A stretch of DNA of 12,254 nucleotides from Pirellulales bacterium (GTDB lineage: Bacteria > Planctomycetota > Planctomycetia > Pirellulales > Thermoguttaceae), in NCBI GenBank assembly GCA_030605745.1, contig JAUWHT010000029.1:1-12254 (forward strand). The letters run 5' to 3'. Of the stretch, positions 6,186 to 12,116 are shown one piece after another. The notes below the pieces were generated by a model. The model saw only the letters and a list, made by a program, of their open reading frames with translations, ran no database searches and was not told where the DNA came from. How positions within the stretch are numbered: the stretch's first letter is position 1; each line of letters opens with the position of its first letter. A program made the position numbers and the translations under genes.

Positions 6186-6414
6186 GCTCCGAGATAAACT
6201 CCCTCATGCGATGATGCCATTGTTCTTCGCACTGCCTGTGATATTCCAACTGGGCGTCGCGCCGCCCGCCGGCAATAGACAACGTCTCTGCCGCCGCCAG
6301 CGCATCCACCACGGCAAGCAACCGCTCAGCGGGCGTTAGCTCCCGCACCGCCTCGGCACGCTGGCGCAGTCGAACAGCTTCCGAAGGAAACAAAATCGGC
6401 AACTTAACGGGCAT
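6154..6414 (-). CDS. Small partner protein of the nucleotidyltransferase (candidate antitoxin)
   Basis: An 86-residue, highly charged, helix-rich protein, read from the ATG at 6414. An ATG at 6435 in the same frame is less likely, because a strong GGAGGAGGT ribosome binding site (6427-6419) lies between the two ATGs and fits only the second. The middle (AEAVRELTPAERLLAVVDALAA after splitting at Pro28) is a predicted helix with regular leucines, and the tail is rich in His, Arg and Glu (CEEQWHHRMREFISEH). I see no HEPN Rx4-6H motif, no helix-turn-helix and no AbiEi-like domain. It overlaps the nucleotidyltransferase start by 32 bp and has its own promoter with a palindrome. The gene pair and its control resemble a toxin-antitoxin module, but the family is not one I can name. 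Confidence 0.65.
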   Translation of the reverse strand: MPVKLPILFPSEAVRLRQRAEAVRELTPAERLLAVVDALAAAETLSIAGGRRDAQLEYHRQCEEQWHHRMREFISEHVDSTSTSAR

Positions 6415-6418
6415 TGAT

Positions 6419-6427
6419 ACCTCCTCC
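6419..6427 (-). promoter_or_regulatory. Ribosome binding site that decides the partner-gene start
   Basis: GGAGGAGGT on the minus strand, 4 nt before the ATG at 6414. It is the strongest Shine-Dalgarno match in the window and argues against the longer start at 6435. Confidence 0.8.
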
Positions 6428-6437
6428 GATACCATTC

Positions 6438-6455
6438 ACGTATACTATTATACGT
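6438..6455 (-). promoter_or_regulatory. Promoter -10 box inside a perfect palindrome (candidate operator)
   Basis: The minus strand has a consensus TATAAT at 6452-6447, about 33 bp before the chosen start of the small partner gene. It lies inside a perfect inverted repeat, ACGTATA (6438-6444) and TATACGT (6449-6455), with a 4-nt spacer. A repressor bound here would block the -10 box, as in autoregulated toxin-antitoxin operons. The -35 region is weak (TGATGG at 17-bp spacing). The site sits in the 58-bp gap after hpnE, so the pair can be expressed independently of the hpn operon. Confidence 0.65.
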
Positions 6456-6472
6456 CCAAAACGTTCCAGCCA

Positions 6473-7855
6473 TCACCCAAGCATCCACCGCACCAACCGG
6501 CCCCGTGGCAAATCGGGCACCAAAAGCCGCTCGTTCCTGCCCAGCGATCTGAGCACCGCCTCTACGGCCAGGTACCCGCTTCGCACCGCACCTTCCATCG
6601 TGGCCGGCCAGCCGGTCGCCGTCCAATCGCCGGCCAGCATGAGGTTTTCGACGGGCGTATGCTGGTCCGGGCGTATCTTCTCCAGCCCGGGCCTGGCCGA
6701 GAAAACAGCCGCCGGCCGTGTAATTACCCGCCAGTGTAACAGCCGCGCACCACGGGCCTCGGCCCAGACCGCCTCCAGATCCCGCCGGACCTCAGCCAGG
6801 ATGTCCTCACGTTCACGGCCCGCCACTCCGTGCGACCCACTGATGACCACCTGCAGGTATTGACCCTCAAAGATCCATTGGCTCAGGCGGCCGACGAGTG
6901 TTGCGTGGGGTAGCCGGGTGATTGGGCGGTTGAACCAGAGGTGCACGGCGGTGATTGGGGCCGGCTGGATGCCTTCAACGCGCCGGAGTGCGGGCATCGC
7001 CGCGAGCATCGACTCGGGAAACAGTGCACAGACTCGCCGCCATGGCACGGCAACAACGATGAAATCGAACTGCCGCCGCGTGCCGTCCGGCAGGACCACG
7101 GCGGTTGCACGGCGCGCGTCGCCGTCGATCTGTTTTACTCTCGTACCCTGATGGATAACCACATTACGATCTGCCAGCCAGGCCGCGACGCGACGGTCGA
7201 AGATTTCCCCCAGCGGAAGCTGCGGCACCAGGAGTTCGTACGCTTGGGCGTGTGCGAGCAAGCCGTCGACGAATACCTTTTTCGCGGCGGCCAGCGAGGC
7301 CCGATCGACTGTCTCGCTCAGTGCGCTTAGCAGCACGACCGACCAGAACTGCTCGATCGCGCGGGCCGACTGACCATTGCGGCAGAGCCACTCGCCGATG
7401 GTTTCGTCATCACCACCGGCAAGCGGTTCACGTGCCAACCACCATAGGGCACGAGCGATATCCCATCGCTCACCGAGCGTAAAATACCGCAGCCGCATCA
7501 AGCCCGGCACAAGATGCAGCGGGGCGGGCAGCCAACCGGCAGGGGCAAAATCGTGCCGGGTCCCGTCGGGGGCGAAGAAGTGCAGCCTTCGGTACCGGCC
7601 AAAACAATCGGCCACGCCCGTGCGGCGGCAGAAGTCGGCCAGGTTCGTGCAGCAACCCATCGCCACGTGCTGGCAATAGTCGACCAGTTGTCCGGTTTGC
7701 GGATCGCGGAACGACCCGGCTCTGCCACCCAACGTCTCGCCCTGCTCGAACAACTCGACATGCAGCCCATGCTCGGCCGCCGTGGCCGCCGCAGCCAAGC
7801 CGGCCAGCCCGCCCCCGACAACGGCAACGGTTGGTTTGCTGGCGGTGTTGGTCAT
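6473..7855 (-). CDS. hpnE: Hydroxysqualene dehydroxylase HpnE
   Basis: HpnE reductively removes the hydroxyl of hydroxysqualene to give squalene, the third step of the HpnC-HpnD-HpnE route. The 460-residue flavoprotein has an N-terminal Rossmann FAD motif (VAVVGGGLAGLAAAATA, about 10-26), Glu37 for the ribose, and GGRAGS at 43-48. The C-terminal FAD motif is at about 403-435 (NLMLAGDWTATGWPATMEGA), as in amine oxidase/phytoene desaturase relatives. Length is normal for the family. The ATG at 7855 follows GAGGGAC (7867-7861). That ribosome binding site abuts the palindrome array filling the hpnD-hpnE gap, so the nearest hairpin could influence initiation. It is the third gene of a minus-strand operon. 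A carotenoid desaturase is less likely given hpnC and hpnD next door. Confidence 0.93.
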   Translation of the reverse strand: MTNTASKPTVAVVGGGLAGLAAAATAAEHGLHVELFEQGETLGGRAGSFRDPQTGQLVDYCQHVAMGCCTNLADFCRRTGVADCFGRYRRLHFFAPDGTRHDFAPAGWLPAPLHLVPGLMRLRYFTLGERWDIARALWWLAREPLAGGDDETIGEWLCRNGQSARAIEQFWSVVLLSALSETVDRASLAAAKKVFVDGLLAHAQAYELLVPQLPLGEIFDRRVAAWLADRNVVIHQGTRVKQIDGDARRATAVVLPDGTRRQFDFIVVAVPWRRVCALFPESMLAAMPALRRVEGIQPAPITAVHLWFNRPITRLPHATLVGRLSQWIFEGQYLQVVISGSHGVAGREREDILAEVRRDLEAVWAEARGARLLHWRVITRPAAVFSARPGLEKIRPDQHTPVENLMLAGDWTATGWPATMEGAVRSGYLAVEAVLRSLGRNERLLVPDLPRGRLVRWMLG

Positions 7856-7866
7856 GTTCCGTCCCT

Positions 7867-8124
7867 CATAAAGCCGCGACCGTTGGTCGCGCTTTTGTTG
7901 CCGTGACTGGCTGCGGCGATTGTATTGGCGCGACCAACGGTCGCGGCTTTATGTGCGTGACCGACGGTCGCGATTGTATTGGCGCGACCAACGGTCGCGA
8001 TTGTATTGGCGCGACCAACGGTCGCGGCTTTATGTGCGTGACCGACGGTCGCGATTGTATTGGCGCGACCAACGGTCGCGGCTTTATGTGCGTGACCGAC
8101 GGTCGCGGTTGTATTGGCGCGACC
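7867..8124. repeat. 27-bp-period palindromic repeat array filling the hpnD-hpnE gap
   Basis: Seven full 27-bp units, then a partial one, follow each other without gaps from 7921. Type X carries the hairpin core CGCGACC-AAC-GGTCGCG after the linker ATTGTATTG. Type Y carries CGTGACC-GAC-GGTCGCG after GCTTTATGT. The order is X (7921), Y (7948), X (7975), X (8002), Y (8029), X (8056), Y (8083), then partial X (8110-8124). A degenerate Y-like copy precedes them (about 7894-7920). At the left edge, 7867-7892 is an exact 26-bp inverted copy of 7928-7953, so the array is bordered by an opposite-facing unit. The Y change is a G-U wobble only if read from the plus strand. On the hpn (minus) transcript it is a C-A mismatch, leaving a 4-bp inner stem there and a 7-bp stem in X. 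Confidence 0.92.
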
Positions 8125-8138
8125 GGCGCAAAGCGGTT

Positions 8139-9005
8139 TTATGGTAGTATGTGCCGCAGGGCGATTTGGCATTTCTTCCAAGGGCTTACGCGAAGGCGAT
8201 GTGTGAGCACGTCGCGCGGGCGGCGGGCGATCTTTTTTAGCAGGGCGTGGTAGATGGCTGTCATCATGCCGAAGGTGCGGCGTCCGTCCGGTTCGAGCCA
8301 GTGGATCAACTCGGCGCCTTCGCGATAGAATTGTTCGGCGCGGGCAATCTGGAATTGCATGAGCCGGACGAACCGGTCGTCGGCTACGCCGCGGATAAGT
8401 TCCTCGACCGAGTAGCCGAAGTGCCGCAGGTCTTCTAGCGGCAGGTAGACGCGGTCCTGCCGGGCGTCTTCGCCCAGATCGCGCAGGATGTTTGTGAGTT
8501 GCATGGCGATGCCGCATTTTTCGGCCGGCTCTAGAGCCTGGCGGTCGCGGAATCCCCAGATGTGAATGCACGCCACTCCGACGGCCGAGGCCACGTGTCG
8601 GCAGTATTGCTCCAACTCGGCGAACGTTTCGTATCGCCGCCGGGTCAGGTCCATTTCGACGCCGTCGATTACCGCGTGGAGGTATTTCGGCGGGACCTGG
8701 AACCGTTTGAGCGTATCGGTCAGTGCCGGCAGGAGGTTTGTGCCCGGGTGGTTGTCGAATCGGCCGAGCAGTGCGTGTTCCAACGCTGCGCGCCAGCGGG
8801 CCAGTGCTTCGTGCGGCTGCTGCCGTGGTTGTGGATCGTCGATCAGGTCATCGGTGTAGCGCATGAAGGCGTACAGGGCGTCCATTGCCCGGCGCTTGGC
8901 CGGCGGCAATCGGAGAAAACAAGGATAGAAGTTTGACCCGGCACGGCGAGCCGCACGACGACAGGCGGTGTAACTTGCCTGAACCACGTCGCGTGAGGAG
9001 TTCAC
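8139..9005 (-). CDS. hpnD: Presqualene diphosphate synthase HpnD
   Basis: HpnD condenses two farnesyl diphosphates to presqualene diphosphate, the first step of the HpnC-HpnD-HpnE squalene route. With the start chosen here it has 288 residues. Both aspartate-rich motifs of the squalene/phytoene synthase fold are present: TDDLIDD at 51-57 (Asp52 and Asp56) and NILRDLGEDARQDRVYLP at 172-189 (Asp176 and Asp180). I prefer GTG at 9005, which overlaps the hpnC stop as GTGA and has GGGAG a few bases upstream. An in-frame GTG at 9044 would add 13 residues and overlap hpnC by 43 bp. The TAA stop (8141-8139) lies beside the degenerate last unit of the palindrome array. Assignment as HpnD rather than phytoene synthase rests on sequence and on the hpnC-hpnE neighbours. 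Confidence 0.92.
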   Translation of the reverse strand: MNSSRDVVQASYTACRRAARRAGSNFYPCFLRLPPAKRRAMDALYAFMRYTDDLIDDPQPRQQPHEALARWRAALEHALLGRFDNHPGTNLLPALTDTLKRFQVPPKYLHAVIDGVEMDLTRRRYETFAELEQYCRHVASAVGVACIHIWGFRDRQALEPAEKCGIAMQLTNILRDLGEDARQDRVYLPLEDLRHFGYSVEELIRGVADDRFVRLMQFQIARAEQFYREGAELIHWLEPDGRRTFGMMTAIYHALLKKIARRPRDVLTHRLRVSPWKKCQIALRHILP

Positions 9006-9928
9006 GGCTTGCTCCCGGTGAGAGTACCCTGATGAAGCCGCCACCAGCAGCTTGCGAGAATTTGCAGCTTGCTGATCTTAGAGACCATCGGGCGGGAAGT
9101 CCAGACGTCGTAGTCCTGCCGGCGGATGGCATCCAGGACGGCCAGCCCGCCGTGGATGAACAGCGCCACTTCAAGCTGCAATTCGGCGGGCATCATCTCG
9201 ACCAGCGGCAGGCCGCGCTTCAGCCAGCCGGCGGCCTGGTCCACCTGGGCGGCCAACAGTCGGCGGAAGGCCCGGTTGCACGTGCGGGCGGCGAAATCCG
9301 GCTCGCCGTAGCCGAATCGCCGGCAATCGGCCTGGGGGAGGTAGACTCGCCCGCGGTCCCAATCCCGGGCGACGTCCTGGCAGAAATTGGCCAATTGCAG
9401 ACCCGTGCAGACCGAATCGGCCAGCCGTGCCCGCTGCGGCGTATGGCACCGGCCCAGGTACAGCACCAACCGGCCGACCGGATTGGCTGAGTAGCGACAG
9501 TATTGCAACAATTCGTCTATGGTTTCGTACCGGGTTGTCCGCTGGTCCTGGCGGAAGGCCACCAGCAGATCGACGAACGGGTCGATCGGGATGTTGAACC
9601 GCTCGACGGTATCGAGCAGGGCCACGAACACCGGATGAACGGCCTTGCCCGCGTAGCAGGCGCGAAGCTGCGTCTCCCACCAGTCGAGCAGTGCCAGGTT
9701 CTGCCCGGGATCGCTCGTCTCGTCGGCCAGGTCATCGGCCCAGCGGCAGTAGGCGTAGACGTTGCAGAAATGCTGTCGCAGTTGTCGCGGCAGCAGCCGG
9801 CTTGCCACCGTGAAATTTTCGTAGTGGCGCCGCGCCAGCCGCCGGCAATATCGGCGGGCCTGCCGTGGCATGGGCCGGCAGGACGATTGCGCTTTGGGCC
9901 CGTACAGTTTCAGGTCGGCGGCGAACAT
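9002..9928 (-). CDS. hpnC: Hydroxysqualene synthase HpnC
   Basis: HpnC converts presqualene diphosphate to hydroxysqualene. The 308-residue protein belongs to the squalene/phytoene synthase superfamily. The aspartate-rich motifs are NVYAYCRWADDLADE at 56-70 (Asp65, Asp66, Asp69) and NFCQDVARDWDRGRVYLP at 181-198 (Asp185 and Asp189). The N-terminal YCRRLARRHYENFTVAS (28-44) is typical of HpnC. The ATG at 9928 is preferred over Met20 because the early LKLYGP segment looks family-like; no Shine-Dalgarno sequence is evident. It is the first gene of the operon and overlaps hpnD by 4 bp if hpnD starts at 9005. It is divergent from ispH across a 136-bp gap full of short repeats. Confidence 0.93.
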   Translation of the reverse strand: MFAADLKLYGPKAQSSCRPMPRQARRYCRRLARRHYENFTVASRLLPRQLRQHFCNVYAYCRWADDLADETSDPGQNLALLDWWETQLRACYAGKAVHPVFVALLDTVERFNIPIDPFVDLLVAFRQDQRTTRYETIDELLQYCRYSANPVGRLVLYLGRCHTPQRARLADSVCTGLQLANFCQDVARDWDRGRVYLPQADCRRFGYGEPDFAARTCNRAFRRLLAAQVDQAAGWLKRGLPLVEMMPAELQLEVALFIHGGLAVLDAIRRQDYDVWTSRPMVSKISKLQILASCWWRLHQGTLTGSKP

Positions 9929-9931
9929 GGG

Positions 9932-9959
9932 GAATTTAGATTTGGGATTTCAGATTTGG
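9932..9959. repeat. Heptamer micro-repeat (GATTTGG) upstream of hpnC
   Basis: Four 7-bp units: GAATTTA, GATTTGG, GATTTCA and GATTTGG. The array starts a few bases before the hpnC ATG and fills the region where its ribosome binding site would be. Confidence 0.65.
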
Positions 9960-9975
9960 GGTGGGGCAGTTACAA

Positions 9976-9995
9976 GGTGGCAATGAATTGCCACC
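9976..9995. repeat. Perfect 8-bp hairpin in the hpnC-ispH spacer
   Basis: GGTGGCAA (9976-9983) and TTGCCACC (9988-9995) form a perfect 8-bp stem with a TGAA loop between the two divergent genes. It could be an operator or a small palindromic repeat. No T-run follows, so a terminator is unlikely. Confidence 0.55.
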
Positions 9996-9999
9996 CCCT

Positions 10000-10034
10000 C
10001 ACTATCCACTATCCACTATCCACTATCCACTATA
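10000..10034. repeat. Five-copy CACTATC heptamer array upstream of ispH
   Basis: Four exact CACTATC units (10000-10027) and a fifth with one change (CACTATA, 10028-10034) lie 30 bp before the ispH start. They probably fall in the ispH promoter or leader region, where copy-number change could affect expression. Confidence 0.85.
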
Positions 10035-10064
10035 TTATGATGCTTTGCGACGGGTGATGGAACC

Positions 10065-11003
10065 ATGCGAATTATTCTGGCTGCTCCACGAGGGTTCTGT
10101 GCGGGCGTAGACGTGGCAATCGCGAGCCTGCGGTTGGCGATCCGTGCTTACGGCACGCCAGTGTATGTGTACCACGAGATCGTCCACAACAAGTGGGTGG
10201 TGGATGAGTTTCGCAAGCTGGGAGCAGTGTTTGTCGAGGACCTTAGCGAAGTCCCTCAGCGGGCCCATCTGCTTTACTCGGCGCACGGCGTTTCGCCGGC
10301 GGTCCGCAGGATTGCCGTCCGGCGGTACCTGCAAGTGATCGACGCCACCTGTCCGCTAGTGATCAAGGTTCACCAGGAGGCAATCCGCTACGCCCGATCG
10401 GGCTGCACGATCGTGCTGATCGGCCACGCCGGGCACGATGAGGTGGTGGGCACGATGGGCGAGGCGCCTGAGTCGATCCTGCTGGTGCAGACGGTTGAGG
10501 AGGTCGATCGGCTGGAAGTACCCGATCCTGACAAGTTGGCCTACCTCACCCAAACCACCTTGTCTGTAGACGATACCGCTCAGATCATCGACCGGCTCCG
10601 GCAGCGGTTCCAAAGGATTGTCGGGCCGCCGAAAGAGGACATTTGCTACGCCACGCAAAACCGGCAGGAAGCGGTCCGGCGGCTGGCGTGCAAGGCGGAC
10701 ATCGTATTGATCGTGGGGAGCCAAAACAGCTCGAACAGCCAGCGGTTAGCCGAGCTGGCCCGCAGTGACGGCGTCTCGGCCCACCTGGTTGACGGGCCGG
10801 CAGACATCGACCTGGGCTGGTTTTCCGGCAGCAAGACCGTGGTCATTTCGGCCGGCGCCAGCGCGCCCGAAAGCGTGGTCCAGCAGTGTGTGGCCATGCT
10901 GCAAGAGCGGTTCGCTGCAACGGTCGAGTCACGGACGATCTGCAAGGAAAGAGTCCGGTTTCTGTTGCCGAAGGCGTTGCGGGAAATGAGTAGTGGTAAA
11001 TGA
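10065..11003 (+). CDS. ispH: 4-hydroxy-3-methylbut-2-enyl diphosphate reductase IspH
   Basis: IspH reduces HMBPP to IPP and DMAPP, the last step of the MEP isoprenoid pathway, with a [4Fe-4S] cluster. The 312-residue protein keeps the three cluster cysteines: Cys12 (PRGFCAGV), Cys96 (VIDATCPLV) and Cys194 (EDICYATQNRQEAV). It also has His41, His74 and His124, the catalytic Glu126 (GHAGHDEVVGT), and the substrate-binding SQNSSNSQRL stretch (219-228). The length matches the family. The ATG at 10065 is the natural start before RIILAAPRGFCAGV; the ribosome binding site is weak. It is divergent from hpnC, which uses downstream products of the same pathway. Its TGA (11001-11003) lies in a heptamer repeat. 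An enolase-like gene follows on the same strand. Confidence 0.96.
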   Translation: MRIILAAPRGFCAGVDVAIASLRLAIRAYGTPVYVYHEIVHNKWVVDEFRKLGAVFVEDLSEVPQRAHLLYSAHGVSPAVRRIAVRRYLQVIDATCPLVIKVHQEAIRYARSGCTIVLIGHAGHDEVVGTMGEAPESILLVQTVEEVDRLEVPDPDKLAYLTQTTLSVDDTAQIIDRLRQRFQRIVGPPKEDICYATQNRQEAVRRLACKADIVLIVGSQNSSNSQRLAELARSDGVSAHLVDGPADIDLGWFSGSKTVVISAGASAPESVVQQCVAMLQERFAATVESRTICKERVRFLLPKALREMSSGK

Positions 11004-11019
11004 CTAATGACGAATGACG
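10999..11019. repeat. Heptamer micro-repeat (AATGACG) across the ispH stop
   Basis: Three 7-bp units: AATGACT, AATGACG and AATGACG. The first contains the ispH TGA stop. A GGAG-rich CACGGAG repeat follows at 11027-11050. Confidence 0.65.
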
Positions 11020-11026
11020 AACACAC

Positions 11027-11050
11027 CACGGAGTCACGGAGGACACGGAG
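11027..11050 (+). repeat. Triple CACGGAG repeat containing the likely ribosome binding site
   Basis: CACGGAG occurs at 11027-11033, 11035-11041 and 11044-11050. The GGAG of the last copy is 7 nt before the ATG at 11058 and fits as its ribosome binding site. An earlier in-frame ATG at 11007 would only add residues encoded by the repeats. Confidence 0.65.
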
Positions 11051-11057
11051 AAATATC

Positions 11058-12107
11058 ATGAAAATCAACGACCTAGAGTTTTACCTGATAGAGATCAAGC
11101 GAACGGAATCTGACCGGCCGGTTCGCTCGGTGTTGGTGCGACTGGCCACCGACTTGGGGTTGGAGGGTTGGGGCGAATCGGGCCTGGAGTGGCGGGCGAC
11201 GGAACTAGCCGCACGCCGCGACGCACTGCTGCCGGTGCTGGGCGGACGGAGCATCTTCGACGTCGAGGAACTGCACACGCTGGACGTGCTTTCCAGCGCC
11301 CCGTTGCGATGCGCCTTGGAGATGGCCCTGTTCGACCTGGTCGGCCGGGCGGTGGGCGAGCCGTTGTGCCATCTGCTGGGCGGGGCGTATCGCCGTTGGA
11401 TTCCACTGGCCGTCAGGCTAACTGCCCAACGTCCCGATCGTGTGGCCTCGCTGGCCCGGGAGTTGGCCGAACAAGGCTTCCACTCACATATCGTGACCGG
11501 CGGCGGCGGGACGGAACTCGATCTGCAAGCGCTGCGTGCGGTCCGCCAGAGCGTGGGTGATCGGAGCGAACTGCGGCTGGACGGGGCGGGGGCGTACAAC
11601 CTGGAAACTGCCCGCGAACTGTGCACGGAACTCGAGTCCAATAGCCTACAGTTCTTCCTCGATCCGCTAAGCACTCGGGAGCTTCACCAGATCGCATCGC
11701 TGCGGCGGCAGACGAGTGTGCCGCTGGCGGTTTGGCGTGCGATCGGCGGTCCGGCCGACATGCTGGCGTTGGTCCGCTGCAATGCCGCCCCGTTTGCGGT
11801 GGTCGACCTGGAGCAGGTCGGCGGGATCGTCCCCGGGCGGAAGTGCGCTGCTGTGGCCGAGGCGGCCGGGGTGGGCACGCTGTTGGGCGGCAGGCCGTCG
11901 CTAGGCATCGCCACCGCCGCCATGCTGCAACTGGCCGCCTCGACTCCAGCCTTCTCAAGCTGCAACGAATCCGCATATCATCAGCTCCTCGACGACGTGC
12001 TGGCCGAACCCCTGGAAATCGTCGACGGCATGATGGCCGTACCGCAAGCGCCCGGACTGGGCATCGAAGTGGATCGCGCAAAGGTGGAAAAATACCAAGT
12101 AACCTGA
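11058..12107 (+). CDS. Enolase-superfamily protein (mandelate racemase/muconate lactonizing-like) lacking usual catalytic residues
   Basis: A 349-residue protein with the enolase-superfamily layout: an N-terminal capping domain (about 1-125; GLEGWGES, ALFDLVGRAVGEPLCHLLGG) and a C-terminal barrel. In my by-eye alignment the catalytic KxK strand is replaced: GFHSHIVTGG (140-149) has Ile145 and Thr147 where lysines are expected. Asp175 (RLDGAGAY) could be the first metal ligand and Asp202 (FLDPL) replaces the usual Glu of the second. The third ligand motif DE is Trp225-Arg226 (PLAVWRAIGG). The VGGI motif (254-257) remains. This suggests a non-catalytic or mechanistically altered member. The ATG at 11058 is chosen for its GGAG site; the frame can be extended to ATG 11007 through repeat sequence. 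It follows ispH on the same strand by 54 bp. The substrate is unknown. Confidence 0.78.
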   Translation: MKINDLEFYLIEIKRTESDRPVRSVLVRLATDLGLEGWGESGLEWRATELAARRDALLPVLGGRSIFDVEELHTLDVLSSAPLRCALEMALFDLVGRAVGEPLCHLLGGAYRRWIPLAVRLTAQRPDRVASLARELAEQGFHSHIVTGGGGTELDLQALRAVRQSVGDRSELRLDGAGAYNLETARELCTELESNSLQFFLDPLSTRELHQIASLRRQTSVPLAVWRAIGGPADMLALVRCNAAPFAVVDLEQVGGIVPGRKCAAVAEAAGVGTLLGGRPSLGIATAAMLQLAASTPAFSSCNESAYHQLLDDVLAEPLEIVDGMMAVPQAPGLGIEVDRAKVEKYQVT

Positions 12108-12116
12108 GTTTAGGGC

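Noticed and set aside
7867..8124. CRISPR array
   Set aside because: There are no unique spacers: linkers are only 9 nt and of two recurring kinds. No cas genes are present.
7831..8571. Open frames on both strands across the palindrome array encoding nine-residue peptide repeats
   Set aside because: A 27-bp period keeps frames open automatically, and the minus frame mostly shadows hpnD. There is no good start site or recognisable protein.
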